64,000 nt of DNA from PALSA-607 sp036501485 (GCA_036501485.1 DASYAG010000123.1:37439-101438); one strand, 5' to 3'. Positions 7,368 through 16,144 are shown, counted from the first letter of the stretch. Notes: a model not told the origin generated them from the letters alone. Numbers and translations are program-made.

Positions 7368-8822
7368 ATGACTGCGGCCGCGAGCGAGGCTGTTGCCACC
7401 GGACCGGTCAGCCGGGTCACCCGCAAACTCCTTGCGGACGGGGAGACCGCGGTGGGTTTGTATCGCAAGCTTGCCCAGGACCGGCCAGGCACCTTCCTGC
7501 TGGAGTCCGCCGAGAACGGACGTTCGTGGTCGCGTTACTCGTTCATCGGCGTACGTGCGGCGGCGACACTCACCGAGCAGGATGGCCGGGCGCATTGGAT
7601 CGGCGACCCGCCCCCCGGCGTCCCGACCGTTGGTTCTCCGCTTGAAGTCCTCGCCGGTACCGTCGCTGCGCTGCGAGGTCCTCGCGAGCCGTCGCTGCCC
7701 CCGCTAGTCGGCGGCATGGTCGGCTTCGTGACCTACGACGCGGTGCGCCGCCTCGAGAAGCTGCCCGACGACACCGTCGACGACCTGCAGCTGCCCGAGC
7801 TCGTGATGTTCCTGGTCACAGACCTCGCCGTGCTCGATCATCACGACGGCAGCGTGCTGCTGATCGCCAATGTGCTGCCGGGTGATTCGGCGGAGAACGC
7901 GGAGAAGCGGCTCGATGAGATGACCGTGGCGCTGCAAAGCCCGGCGCCGTCGACGATCGCGATCATGAGCGACGCGGTCACGCCCCCGCCGTTGCGCCGC
8001 ACGTCGAGCGAGGAATACATGTCATGGGTCGAACGCGCGCGTGAATACATCAGGGCCGGTGACATCTTTCAGGTCGTGCCGAGTCAGCGGTTCGAGACCA
8101 CGACCACGGTCAGTGCGCTCGACATCTACCGCGTGCTGCGGGCCCGCAATCCGAGCCCGTACCTCTACCTGTTGCGGTTCGACGGCTTCGACGTCGTGGG
8201 CTCGAGTCCCGAAGCACATGTGACCGTGATGGACGGCCGGGCGACGATGCATCCGATCGCGGGCAGCAGGCCGCGTGGGGCAACGCCCGAGGACGACAAT
8301 GCGCTCGCGGCCGAGATGCTCGCGGATCCCAAGGAGCGGGCCGAGCACGTCATGCTCGTCGATCTCGCTCGCAATGACCTCGGTCGCATCAGTACACCCG
8401 GGTCGGTCGAGGTCGTCGACTTCATGACGGTCGAGCGCTACAGCCACATCATGCACATCGTCTCGACCGTCGTAGGGCAGGTCGATCCGGCACACGATGC
8501 GCTCGACGTGCTGGCCGCAACCTTCCCGGCCGGCACGCTTTCTGGTGCGCCGAAGGTTCGTGCGATGGAGATCATCGAAGAGCTCGAACCAACACGCAGG
8601 GGCCTGTACGGCGGCGTGGTGGGCTACGTCGACTTCGCTGGCGACCTCGACACCGCGATCGCGATTCGCACGGCGGTAGTGCGCGACGGCACGGTGTACG
8701 TCCAGGCGGGCGCTGGCTTGGTTGCGGACTCCGATCCGGCCACCGAGGACGCCGAGTGCCGGCACAAGGCGAACACCGTGCTGTCGGCTGTTGCCATCGC
8801 GCAGGCGCTGCGCGCGCCGTGA
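7368..8822 (+). CDS. trpE: Anthranilate synthase component I
   Basis: TrpE converts chorismate to anthranilate, using ammonia delivered by a TrpG subunit that is not encoded in this window. It is 484 residues long. The N-terminal feedback-inhibition motif is GTFLLESAENG, the LLES Trp pocket. The chorismate-binding domain carries RAREYIRAGDIFQVVPSQR, then HPIAGSRPRG, HVMLVDLARNDLGR and FPAGTLSGAPKVRAMEIIEELE. The stop overlaps the GTG of the next gene. The presence of LLES implies tryptophan inhibition of the enzyme. No leader peptide rich in Trp codons was found upstream. Confidence 0.97.
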   Translation: MTAAASEAVATGPVSRVTRKLLADGETAVGLYRKLAQDRPGTFLLESAENGRSWSRYSFIGVRAAATLTEQDGRAHWIGDPPPGVPTVGSPLEVLAGTVAALRGPREPSLPPLVGGMVGFVTYDAVRRLEKLPDDTVDDLQLPELVMFLVTDLAVLDHHDGSVLLIANVLPGDSAENAEKRLDEMTVALQSPAPSTIAIMSDAVTPPPLRRTSSEEYMSWVERAREYIRAGDIFQVVPSQRFETTTTVSALDIYRVLRARNPSPYLYLLRFDGFDVVGSSPEAHVTVMDGRATMHPIAGSRPRGATPEDDNALAAEMLADPKERAEHVMLVDLARNDLGRISTPGSVEVVDFMTVERYSHIMHIVSTVVGQVDPAHDALDVLAATFPAGTLSGAPKVRAMEIIEELEPTRRGLYGGVVGYVDFAGDLDTAIAIRTAVVRDGTVYVQAGAGLVADSDPATEDAECRHKANTVLSAVAIAQALRAP

Positions 8823-9409
8823 CGTCTACGGATTCCGTGCCCGCGACGGCCGCGACGACGCAGCCCGGACGTCGCGCTCTTGGGATCGCCGTGACCGGGT
8901 GCGTGCTCAGTGGCGCGGTTGCGCTGTTCGCGGTCGGTCGGGTGTGGCTGCACTACACGGTGCCGCGCACGGGCCTCGCTGATTTGCGAGCGACGGCCAC
9001 CGGGCACACGACTGCCGGGGCCGCCGGGACCCTCGCCCTCGTCGTCCTGGCTGGTGTTGTCGTGCTGCCCGCGACCCGAGGTCTCGGACGCCGCATTGCG
9101 GGTGTGCTCATCGCGCTCGCGGGCGTTGGCATCGGTTACCTGGCGATCCTGACGATCGCGTCCACCACCGACCGCCTTGATGGGTCTCAAGCGAGCACCT
9201 ACACCGAGGGTCGGGCCACGGCGTGGCCGTGGATCGCGCTGGTCGCTGGCGCCATTGCGATCGCCACAGGGGTGTTCGCGGCGCTCGCAAGTGGCGGGTG
9301 GCCGGCGATGGGCCGGCGGTATGAGTCGGCCGGTTCGGCTCACCGTGGGCCTGCGACCGAGACGTCCATCTGGGATCGCCTCGACGAAGGCGACGACCCA
9401 ACCGCCTGA
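8819..9409 (+). CDS. Trp biosynthesis-associated membrane protein (TIGR02234-like)
   Basis: This 196-residue integral membrane protein is coupled to trpE by a GTGA overlap. About four hydrophobic segments are visible: residues ~22-42, ~67-86, ~93-112 and ~137-157. A hydrophilic C terminus ends SIWDRLDEGDDPTA. The W-D-x-L-x-x-G-x-D-P-T tail and the position between trpE and trpC are typical of the actinobacterial family annotated as Trp-associated membrane protein, whose function is unknown. A role in precursor transport or in membrane association of the trp enzymes has been guessed but is not shown by anything here. Confidence 0.85.
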   Translation: MTSTDSVPATAATTQPGRRALGIAVTGCVLSGAVALFAVGRVWLHYTVPRTGLADLRATATGHTTAGAAGTLALVVLAGVVVLPATRGLGRRIAGVLIALAGVGIGYLAILTIASTTDRLDGSQASTYTEGRATAWPWIALVAGAIAIATGVFAALASGGWPAMGRRYESAGSAHRGPATETSIWDRLDEGDDPTA

Positions 9410-9423
9410 GCCTCCATACATCG

Positions 9424-9441
9424 CTCGAACAATTCTCGAAC
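9424..9441 (+). promoter_or_regulatory. Direct repeat CTCGAAC x2 with 11-bp period
   Basis: Two CTCGAAC copies start at 9424 and 9435. An 11-bp period is what OmpR-type regulators use for tandem binding, and the pair lies about 75 bp before such a regulator gene. This is a candidate autoregulatory site. It is not a palindromic LexA box. Confidence 0.35.
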
Positions 9442-9514
9442 ACGGCGTTGCGCAGCCGTTGCCGACGATAGGGACGGCGATGCTGATCTAGCGGCGCGAA
9501 TCAGGAGGCTCACC

Positions 9515-10225
9515 ATGACGGAACTCACCGCGCCCTCGGGCGACGGTTCCGCGAAGGGCCTGGTCCTGGTCATCGAGGATGAACGCGCCATCGCCGACCT
9601 CGAGCGGATGTATCTGACCCGCGAAGGGTTCGGCGTGCACGTCGAGTCGGACGGTAGAGCAGGCCTTGCTGCCGCGCGCAATCTGCATCCGGTTGCGATC
9701 GTGCTCGACGTCGGCATTCCGACGATCGATGGCACGGAGGTCTGCCGCATTTTGCGCGCCGACGGTAACTGGACGCCGATCCTGTTCGTCACTGCTCGCG
9801 ACGAAGAGATCGACCGGATCCTCGGCCTTGAGTTGGGCGCCGACGATTACCTGACCAAGCCGTTCAGTCCGCGCGAGCTGGTGGCGCGCGTGAAAGCGGT
9901 GCTTCGCCGCAGCAGCATCGATGCCGGCTCGCAGGAGCGGGTGTACGTCGTTGGCCGGGTGACCGTTGATCCGGCGCGCCGGCGGGTGAGCGCCGACGGG
10001 CAACCCGTCGATCTCACCGCGACCGAATTCGAGCTGCTGGAGTTCTTGTGCCGGCGCCCCGGCCGGGTGTTCGCGCGGGAGCATTTGTTGTCGGAGGTCT
10101 GGGGCTACGCCGCGGCTGCCGGCACCCGCACCGTCGACGTTCACGTCGCGCAGCTACGCGCCAAGCTCGGTGACGCGAGCCCGATCCGCACCGTGCGTGG
10201 GGTGGGATACAGCGCTGATGTCTAA
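9515..10225 (+). CDS. OmpR-family response regulator
   Basis: This two-component DNA-binding regulator has 236 residues. The receiver domain is at ~15-130, with acidic pocket residues in VLVIEDERAI, phosphoacceptor D65 in IVLDVGIPTIDG and the switch lysine in DDYLTKPFSPREL. A winged-helix trans_reg_C domain follows at ~145-235 (VDLTATEFELLEFLCRRPG ... TVDVHVAQLRAKLGD ... RTVRGVGYSADV). CAGGAGG precedes the ATG by about 7 nt. The histidine kinase gene follows 24 bp downstream. The pair sits inside the trp cluster but nothing in the sequence ties it to tryptophan. Confidence 0.95.
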   Translation: MTELTAPSGDGSAKGLVLVIEDERAIADLERMYLTREGFGVHVESDGRAGLAAARNLHPVAIVLDVGIPTIDGTEVCRILRADGNWTPILFVTARDEEIDRILGLELGADDYLTKPFSPRELVARVKAVLRRSSIDAGSQERVYVVGRVTVDPARRRVSADGQPVDLTATEFELLEFLCRRPGRVFAREHLLSEVWGYAAAAGTRTVDVHVAQLRAKLGDASPIRTVRGVGYSADV

Positions 10226-10257
10226 GCCTGCCGATGTCTGAGCCTGCCGATGTCTAG
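10226..10257 (+). repeat. 16-bp tandem duplication between regulator and kinase genes
   Basis: The block GCCTGCCGATGTCT plus two bases occurs twice back to back (10226-10241 and 10242-10257). Each copy supplies an ATG. The first (10234) opens a 7-codon mini-ORF ending in TAG at 10255-10257, which overlaps the second ATG (10250), the kinase start. No Shine-Dalgarno is seen, so the kinase may depend on this coupling. Confidence 0.6.
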
Positions 10258-11650
10258 GCGCCGCACTGGCCTGGCGACCCGCATCGCGCTTGTCACTACC
10301 TTGGCCGCGGCAATCGCCGTGCTCATCGCCGGTGTTGTGTTGGCCCGCGTGATCAGCCGCGCGGCAGACGACACTGGCCGCAAGGTGCTGTCGCAGTACG
10401 CGAGCCTGTCGGTCGACGCGGCTGACGTGTCGCGCACGGGTCGGGTCGCTGTCCGCGCCCAGATCATTGCGCTGCTGCGTACGCAGCAGGTGCAGCTGGT
10501 CGTCGTGCAGCCCGACGGTCTCGTGACAGGCCCGGGCGGCGCGGTCGCGACGGCCGGAGTTCTGACACCCGCCGAGGTGGCCGAGCTCAAGGCGGGCCGC
10601 AGTTTCTCGGAGGTTCGGCGTCTGAGCAGCGGTCGGTACTACCTCGAGGGCCGGGCGATCACGACCGGAGCGGCGGCCGGCGGCGGCGTCGTGCTGGTTC
10701 AGAAGGTCGCCGACGCGCGCTCGGCCGGCAGCCAGGTGGGGTTGCGGCTGCTCGTTGCTCTCATTGCAGGTCTCGTCGTCGCCGCCCTCACCGGCGTGCT
10801 CCTGGCTCGCCGGTTGGCCCTGCCCTTGCAGCACGCCGCTGGTGCCGCCCGGCGATTGTCGACGGGTGCACGCGACGTCCGCCTCGTGCCCGAAGGTCCT
10901 GCAGAGGTGGCCGCTGTCGCCGAAGCGTTGAACGCCCTGAGCAGCGCGCTGACGACAAGCGAAGGTCGGCAACGCGAGTTCCTGTTGTCGATTTCGCACG
11001 AGCTCCGTACGCCTCTGACCGCCGTGAAGGGTTACGCCGAAGCACTAGCGGACGGCGTGGTGGCACCGGCCGCAGTCGAGGCGACCGGTCACGTGCTACT
11101 GGCTGAGTCGAGCCGACTCGAACGACTGGTCTCCGACCTCCTCGACCTCGCGAGACTTGGCGCAGAGGACTTCCGGATCGATGTGACGAGGCTCGACCTG
11201 GTCGCGCTTGTCAGGCAGGCGGCGACCGTGTGGGCGGATCGTTGCCTTAAGGAGGGCGTCGAGTTCAGCCTCGAGGCACCGGACTGGGCCGTCGTGGTCA
11301 ACACTGATCCGACGCGCGTGCGGCAAATCATCGACGGTCTGGCCGAGAACGCTCTGCGAGTGTCTCCAGCGGGGCGTCCCATCGTCTTCTTCGTCGGCGC
11401 GTCCGGATCCGAGGCGATCATGCAGGTGCGCGACGGCGGGCCTGGTCTCACCGAGGATGACTGCAGGGTCGCGTTCGATCGCTCCGCGTTATACGACCGG
11501 TACCGAGGCGTGCGGCGGGTCGGAACGGGGGTCGGACTCGCCTTGGTGGCCGGCCTCACCGCGAGGCTCCGAGGTCGCGCGGTCGCCGGCCGGTCGCCCG
11601 AGGGCGGCGCCTGCTTCACGATCACGCTGCCGCTCGAGCCGCGAGGCTGA
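10250..11650 (+). CDS. Two-component sensor histidine kinase
   Basis: This 466-residue membrane kinase pairs with the upstream regulator. It has TM1 at ~11-34, an extracytoplasmic loop of ~130 residues, TM2 at ~164-186 and a HAMP linker at ~187-240. The HisKA box has phosphoacceptor H250 (SISHELRTPLTAVKGYAEAL), and a HATPase_c domain follows. The N box is degenerate (IIDGLAENALRVSP: Gly replaces the first Asn), while the G1 box (VRDGGPGL) and G2 box (GTGVGLALV) are intact, so it is probably active. The signal sensed is unknown. Its ATG lies in the second copy of a 16-bp duplication. Confidence 0.93.
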   Translation: MSRRRTGLATRIALVTTLAAAIAVLIAGVVLARVISRAADDTGRKVLSQYASLSVDAADVSRTGRVAVRAQIIALLRTQQVQLVVVQPDGLVTGPGGAVATAGVLTPAEVAELKAGRSFSEVRRLSSGRYYLEGRAITTGAAAGGGVVLVQKVADARSAGSQVGLRLLVALIAGLVVAALTGVLLARRLALPLQHAAGAARRLSTGARDVRLVPEGPAEVAAVAEALNALSSALTTSEGRQREFLLSISHELRTPLTAVKGYAEALADGVVAPAAVEATGHVLLAESSRLERLVSDLLDLARLGAEDFRIDVTRLDLVALVRQAATVWADRCLKEGVEFSLEAPDWAVVVNTDPTRVRQIIDGLAENALRVSPAGRPIVFFVGASGSEAIMQVRDGGPGLTEDDCRVAFDRSALYDRYRGVRRVGTGVGLALVAGLTARLRGRAVAGRSPEGGACFTITLPLEPRG

Positions 11651-11698
11651 TGGGTTACCGCCCAGGGGGCTAGCGACGGGCGTCGTTTCCTCGGCCGC

Positions 11699-11704
11699 TA
11701 CCCT
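11699..11704 (+). promoter_or_regulatory. -10-like box (TACCCT) before trpC
   Basis: The TAnnnT box lies about 60 nt before the trpC start in the 113-bp gap after the kinase gene. It suggests a separate promoter for trpC. Confidence 0.35.
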
Positions 11705-11763
11705 GAGGCAGTTCTGCGAGAGTGCTCGACAGCTGGCTAACAGGCGCACGAGGGGATCGCTAC

Positions 11764-12570
11764 GTGAGCGTGCTCGACGAGATCCTGGTCGGCGTCCGCG
11801 CCGATATGGAGCAGCGCCAGCGCGCGGTGCCACTCGATGAACTAAAAGCAAAGGCTGCAAAGCGAACCGCTCCGGCCGACGGAGTGTCCGCACTGAGGCG
11901 CGACGCAGTGACCGTCATCGCCGAGGTGAAGCGGTCGAGCCCGTCCCGCGGCGACCTCGCGCCCATCACCGATCCTGCGGCTCTCGCGTGTGCCTACGAG
12001 GCCGGCGGTGCCGCAGTCATCAGCGTGTTGACCGAACCGCGCAAGTTCCACGGGTCTCTCGCCGACCTCGAGGCCGTGCGCAAAGCCGTCGACATTCCCT
12101 TGCTGCGTAAAGACTTCGTCTACCACTCGTATCAATTGTGGGAAGCCCTCGCTTACGGCGCCGACATCGTGCTGCTCATCGTTGCGGCACTCGACCAGAG
12201 CGCATTGGTGTCGTTGGTCGAGCGGGCGCAGTCCCTTGGCCTGACGCCGTTGGTCGAAGTGCACGACGAGGCCGAGGTCGATCGGGCTGTCGAGGCGGGC
12301 GCCCGCATCATCGGCGTGAATGCACGCGATCTGCGTACCCTCGAGATTGACCGCACGCTGTTCGCGCGACTTGCTCCGCGCATCCCGCCCGGCATTGTGA
12401 AGGTGGCCGAGTCCGGTATCCGGGGCCCCCATGACCTGTTCGCGTACGCGTCGGCGGGCGCCGACGCGGTGCTCGTCGGCGAAGGTCTGGTCACTGACAA
12501 GGATCCGCGGCAGGCCGTCGCCGACCTCGTGACAGCGGGCGCGCACCCGGCCCTGCGGCACGGGCAGTAA
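11764..12570 (+). CDS. trpC: Indole-3-glycerol phosphate synthase
   Basis: TrpC closes the indole ring from CdRP. It is a monofunctional TIM barrel of 268 residues. The start is the GTG giving VSVLDEILVGVRADME, the usual actinobacterial N terminus, preceded by GAGGGG. An upstream in-frame ATG at 11722 would add 14 unlike residues. Motifs are IAEVKRSSPSRGDLAPI (substrate lysine and Ser), LLRKDFVYHSYQLWEA, LVEVHDEAEVDRA, GVNARDLRTLEID and the phosphate site VAESGIRGP. No TrpF domain is fused, in line with a PriA-dependent pathway. Confidence 0.97.
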   Translation: MSVLDEILVGVRADMEQRQRAVPLDELKAKAAKRTAPADGVSALRRDAVTVIAEVKRSSPSRGDLAPITDPAALACAYEAGGAAVISVLTEPRKFHGSLADLEAVRKAVDIPLLRKDFVYHSYQLWEALAYGADIVLLIVAALDQSALVSLVERAQSLGLTPLVEVHDEAEVDRAVEAGARIIGVNARDLRTLEIDRTLFARLAPRIPPGIVKVAESGIRGPHDLFAYASAGADAVLVGEGLVTDKDPRQAVADLVTAGAHPALRHGQ

Positions 12571-12592
12571 GCGTGGCGCGGTTTGCGCCCCA

Positions 12593-12598
12593 TAAGCT
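12593..12598 (+). promoter_or_regulatory. -10-like box (TAAGCT) 6 nt before trpB
   Basis: The TAnnnT box lies 6 nt before the trpB GTG in the 34-bp gap after trpC. It fits an internal leaderless promoter for trpBA; no Shine-Dalgarno is present. Confidence 0.45.
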
Positions 12599-12604
12599 TG
12601 CTCG

Positions 12605-13822
12605 GTGATCGCCCCCAAGCTTCCCGATGCCAGCGGCCATTTCGGCCCGTTTGGCGGCCGATTCGTCCCTGAAGCACTCGTCGCCGCACTCGACGAGCTG
12701 GGTGTCGCCTACACCGAGGCGATGGCCGACCCGGCGTTCACGGCCGAACTCGCTCGGTTGCTCTCGACCTACGCTGGGCGCGCGACACCGATCACCGACG
12801 CCACCCGACTGTCGGAGCACGCCGGCGGCGCTCGCATTCTGCTGAAGCGCGAAGACCTCACCCATACCGGTTCACACAAGATCAACAACGTGCTGGGTCA
12901 GGCACTGCTCACGGTTCGGATGGGCAAGAAGCGAGTCATCGCCGAAACCGGCGCCGGCCAGCACGGCGTTGCCACGGCAACAGCCGCCGCCTTGTTCGGG
13001 CTCGAGTGCACGATCTACATGGGCGAAGAGGACACCCGCCGCCAGGCCCTCAACGTGGCTCGCATGAAGATGCTCGGCGCCGAGGTAGTTCCGGTAACGG
13101 CCGGAACCAAGACGTTGAAGGATGCCATCAACGAAGCCTTCCGTGACTGGGTCACGACGGTCGAGGACACGCACTACCTCTTCGGCACCGTGGCCGGCCC
13201 GCACCCATTCCCCACGCTGGTTCGCGACTTTCAGAAAGTGGTCGGCGAGGAGGCCCGCGCACAGGTCTTGGCGCTGACCGGCCGACTGCCCGACGCTGTC
13301 ACGGCCTGCGTGGGCGGTGGCTCCAACGCGATCGGCATCTTCACTGCGTTTCTGCCAGACAACTCGGTTCGCCTTTATGGGTTCGAGGCGGGCGGCGACG
13401 GCGTCGCAACTGGCCGCCACGCGGCGACACTGTCGGCGGGCACCCGCGGAGTTCTCCATGGTGCGCGGACCTATGTACTGCAGGACTCCGACGGGCAGAC
13501 TCTTGCCTCGCACTCGATCTCTGCAGGCCTCGACTACCCGGGAGTCGGACCGGAGCATGCATGGCTTGCGGAGACCGGTCGGGTCACCTACCTGCCAATC
13601 ACCGACTCCGAGGCCATGGACGCGTTCTTGCTGCTCGCCAGAACCGAGGGCATCATTCCGGCCATCGAAAGCGCCCACGCGTTGGCAGGCACCCTGCACT
13701 TGGGCCGCCAGCTAGGACCGGACGCCGTCATCCTGGTGAGTCTGTCCGGGCGTGGCGACAAGGACGTCGACACCGCGGCGGCCTGGTTCAACCTTGACTC
13801 CTCGCCGGCGGGGGTTCGATGA
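12605..13822 (+). CDS. trpB: Tryptophan synthase beta chain
   Basis: TrpB condenses indole with serine on PLP. The 405 residues include GHFGPFGGRFVPEAL at the N terminus, the PLP lysine K92 in THTGSHKINNVLGQ, the AETGAGQHG active-site loop, the phosphate-binding GGGSNAIG and the SGRGDKD sequence near the C terminus. It has TrpB1 length and N terminus, made to pair with TrpA. The start is GTG, possibly leaderless. The stop overlaps the trpA ATG (ATGA). Confidence 0.98.
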   Translation: MIAPKLPDASGHFGPFGGRFVPEALVAALDELGVAYTEAMADPAFTAELARLLSTYAGRATPITDATRLSEHAGGARILLKREDLTHTGSHKINNVLGQALLTVRMGKKRVIAETGAGQHGVATATAAALFGLECTIYMGEEDTRRQALNVARMKMLGAEVVPVTAGTKTLKDAINEAFRDWVTTVEDTHYLFGTVAGPHPFPTLVRDFQKVVGEEARAQVLALTGRLPDAVTACVGGGSNAIGIFTAFLPDNSVRLYGFEAGGDGVATGRHAATLSAGTRGVLHGARTYVLQDSDGQTLASHSISAGLDYPGVGPEHAWLAETGRVTYLPITDSEAMDAFLLLARTEGIIPAIESAHALAGTLHLGRQLGPDAVILVSLSGRGDKDVDTAAAWFNLDSSPAGVR

Positions 13823-14643
13823 CGGCCATGCCTGCGACGTTCGCGCCGAGCAAGCTGAGCGAGACTCTCGTTCGTTGCAAGGCCGAGGGCCGGGCTGCCC
13901 TCATCGGTTACCTGCCTGCGTGTTTTCCGACGCCGGACCGGGGCATCGCGGTACTGCAAGCGTTGGTCGAGGGCGGCGTCGATGCGATCGAGGTCGGGCT
14001 GCCGTACAGCGATCCGGTGCTCGAGGGTCCGACGATCGCGCGCTCTCACGACATCGCACTGCGAGCCGGATCGACGACCGCACATGTGCTGCGCACCGTG
14101 CAGGCGGTTGCTGCTACGGGAGTGCCGACGGTGGTGATGACGTACTGGAATCCGGTCGAACGGTATGGCGTCGAGCGGTTCGCCGGTGACCTTGCGGCGG
14201 CTGGCGGTGGCGGGCTGATTACCCCCGACCTGTTGCCCGATGAGGCGGAGCCGTGGGTCGGGGCTAGCGACGCGCACGGTCTCGATCGCATTTTTGTGGT
14301 GGCGCCGAGCAGCACCGACCGGCGGCTCGCCCTTACGGCCCGATACTGCCGCGGCTTCATCTACGCCGCGTCCGTTATGGGCGTCACAGGGACCCGCGCG
14401 CAGACGAGTTCGCTGGCGCCTGCGCTGGTCGACCGGGTGCGCGCCACGACGTCCCTGCCGGTAGGAGTTGGCCTCGGTGTGAGCAATGCCGACCAAGCGG
14501 CCGAGGTCGCTGGCTACGCCGATGCCGTGATCGTCGGATCCGCCTTCGTGCGCCGAGTTCTCGAAGCGCGCGGCCCTGCCGACGAGGCTGTCGCTGTTCG
14601 CACTCTAGCGGCCGAACTGGCTGCCGGCGTTCGCCGCCGATAG
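13819..14643 (+). CDS. trpA: Tryptophan synthase alpha chain
   Basis: TrpA cleaves indole-3-glycerol phosphate to indole and G3P and feeds indole to TrpB. It has 274 residues. The first catalytic acid is present (E58 in DAIEVGLPYSDP, equivalent to E. coli Glu49). The second, Asp60 of E. coli in the ADGPT loop, is here Glu69 (VLEGPTI). In most homologues I know this is Asp, and the Asp-to-Glu change is conservative but unusual. Loop 6 (FIYAASVMGVTGTR) and the phosphate sites (GVGLGVSNADQ, IVGSAFVRR) look normal, so I expect a working but perhaps slower alpha reaction. Confidence 0.95.
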   Translation: MTAMPATFAPSKLSETLVRCKAEGRAALIGYLPACFPTPDRGIAVLQALVEGGVDAIEVGLPYSDPVLEGPTIARSHDIALRAGSTTAHVLRTVQAVAATGVPTVVMTYWNPVERYGVERFAGDLAAAGGGGLITPDLLPDEAEPWVGASDAHGLDRIFVVAPSSTDRRLALTARYCRGFIYAASVMGVTGTRAQTSSLAPALVDRVRATTSLPVGVGLGVSNADQAAEVAGYADAVIVGSAFVRRVLEARGPADEAVAVRTLAAELAAGVRRR

Positions 14644-14647
14644 CGTC

Positions 14648-16144
14648 GTGCCAGTGATGACGACTGCATTGCCAGCCCTTCGGTCGGTCCACGACTACAT
14701 CCCAAGCCCGAGCGACGGCGTCTGGCACCTTGGTCCGGTCCCGCTTCGCGGCTACGCGCTGTGCATCATCATCGGGATCTTCGCGGCCGCCGTATTGGCC
14801 GACCGGCGCTATCGCGCCCGCGGTGGCGCTCTCGGCGTGATCAATGAGATCTCGACCTGGGCGGTGCCGTTCGGTCTGGTCGGGGGCCGGATCTACCACG
14901 TCGCCACCGACTGGTCTGCCTACTTCGGCAAGGGTGGCAGCCCGATCCGCTCGCTCGAAGTCTGGAAGGGCGGCCTCGGCATCCCCGGCGCAGTCGCATT
15001 CGGCGGCCTCGGTGTTTACATCGCCTGCCGACGCCGCGGCGTGTTGATGCCGCCCATCGCCGACGCGATTGCGCCCGGTCTCGTGCTGGCCCAAGGCATC
15101 GGCCGCTGGGGAAACTGGTTCAACCAGGAGCTCTATGGTCGGCCGACTTCGTTGCCGTGGGCGGTGCGCATCGACGCAGCTCATCAGTGTGGCGTCATAG
15201 CGAGTAACTACCAACCCACGGCTGTGCAGGCCGAGTGTCAGTCCGGCGTTTTCTCGAACGTGTATGGCTATTTCCAGCCGACGTTCCTTTACGAGTCGAT
15301 CTGGGATGTCGGCACCGCCATCGCGCTGATCCTGCTCGACCGCAAGTACAAGCTCGGCCATGGTCGGGTCTTTGCGCTCTATCTCGTCATCTATGGCTTG
15401 GGCCGCAGCTGGATCGAGGCGCTACGTATCGACCCGGCACATCACTTCTTCGGGTTGCGACTCAACGACTGGACGAGCATCGCGATCGTCCTTGCCGGTG
15501 TCATCGGATATCTGGTGTCGGCACGACGCCACCCCGGCCGCGAGGTCGTGCTCGTGCGCAGTGCCGCGACGGTTGACGCAACAGTCGCACCCGCAGCCGA
15601 CACCGCGGCCGCCGTTGACGTCACGGAGACCACGGACGCCACGGAACCGACCGACGCCCTCGAGCCACTTGAACCACCGGGGGATCCTGAACCTGAGGCT
15701 GCCCGTGAACCCGTCGACGCGCTTGATCCCGCGATGGACGTCGCCCTGCTCTTCCACCCGGTGAAGGCAACTGAGCCGACCGCGGACACCGAGGTCGCGG
15801 ACACCGAGGTCGCAGACGCCGAGGTGGCGAACGGCGAGCCAGTGACGGAGGTCGAGCCGCTGGCGGACGGCGACCTCGCAACGGAATCGGAAGCTGAGCC
15901 TTCGGGCGAAGGTGAGCGGACGGCGGAAGCCGAGCCCGAGTCGGACGCTGAAGCCAAGCCGGAGCCCGCGGATGAGGGCGACCCAGTGGACGAGCCCGAG
16001 CCTGAGGCGGAAGCTGAGCCCGAGTCAGAAGCTGAAGCCAAGCCCGAGCCCGATCCTGTTCGCGAGCCCGAGTCCGCGGATGAGAACGTCGACGAGGTAG
16101 CTGTCGGAGCGGAACTGCCGCCGACTCACGGGGGTGAATCGTGA
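14648..16144 (+). CDS. lgt: Prolipoprotein diacylglyceryl transferase with long acidic tail
   Basis: Lgt transfers diacylglycerol from phosphatidylglycerol to the lipobox cysteine of prolipoproteins, in the cytoplasmic membrane. Residues 1-~292 are the enzyme. It has several TM helices, GLVGGRIYHVATDW, the signature GRWGNWFNQELYGRPTS and HGRVFALYLVIYGLGRSWIE. Residues ~300-498 are a low-complexity tail dominated by Glu, Asp, Pro, Ala and Thr, ending before a GTGA overlap with the next gene. The start could be any of GTG 14648, GTG 14654 or ATG 14657. Several lipoproteins in this window (livK, 37387, 40931, 63497) would be substrates. Confidence 0.95.
   Translation: MPVMTTALPALRSVHDYIPSPSDGVWHLGPVPLRGYALCIIIGIFAAAVLADRRYRARGGALGVINEISTWAVPFGLVGGRIYHVATDWSAYFGKGGSPIRSLEVWKGGLGIPGAVAFGGLGVYIACRRRGVLMPPIADAIAPGLVLAQGIGRWGNWFNQELYGRPTSLPWAVRIDAAHQCGVIASNYQPTAVQAECQSGVFSNVYGYFQPTFLYESIWDVGTAIALILLDRKYKLGHGRVFALYLVIYGLGRSWIEALRIDPAHHFFGLRLNDWTSIAIVLAGVIGYLVSARRHPGREVVLVRSAATVDATVAPAADTAAAVDVTETTDATEPTDALEPLEPPGDPEPEAAREPVDALDPAMDVALLFHPVKATEPTADTEVADTEVADAEVANGEPVTEVEPLADGDLATESEAEPSGEGERTAEAEPESDAEAKPEPADEGDPVDEPEPEAEAEPESEAEAKPEPDPVREPESADENVDEVAVGAELPPTHGGES

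Noticed and set aside
9424..9441. LexA (SOS) box before the response regulator
   Set aside because: The two TCGAAC units are direct, not inverted, so they do not form the TCGAAC-N4-GTTCGA palindrome.
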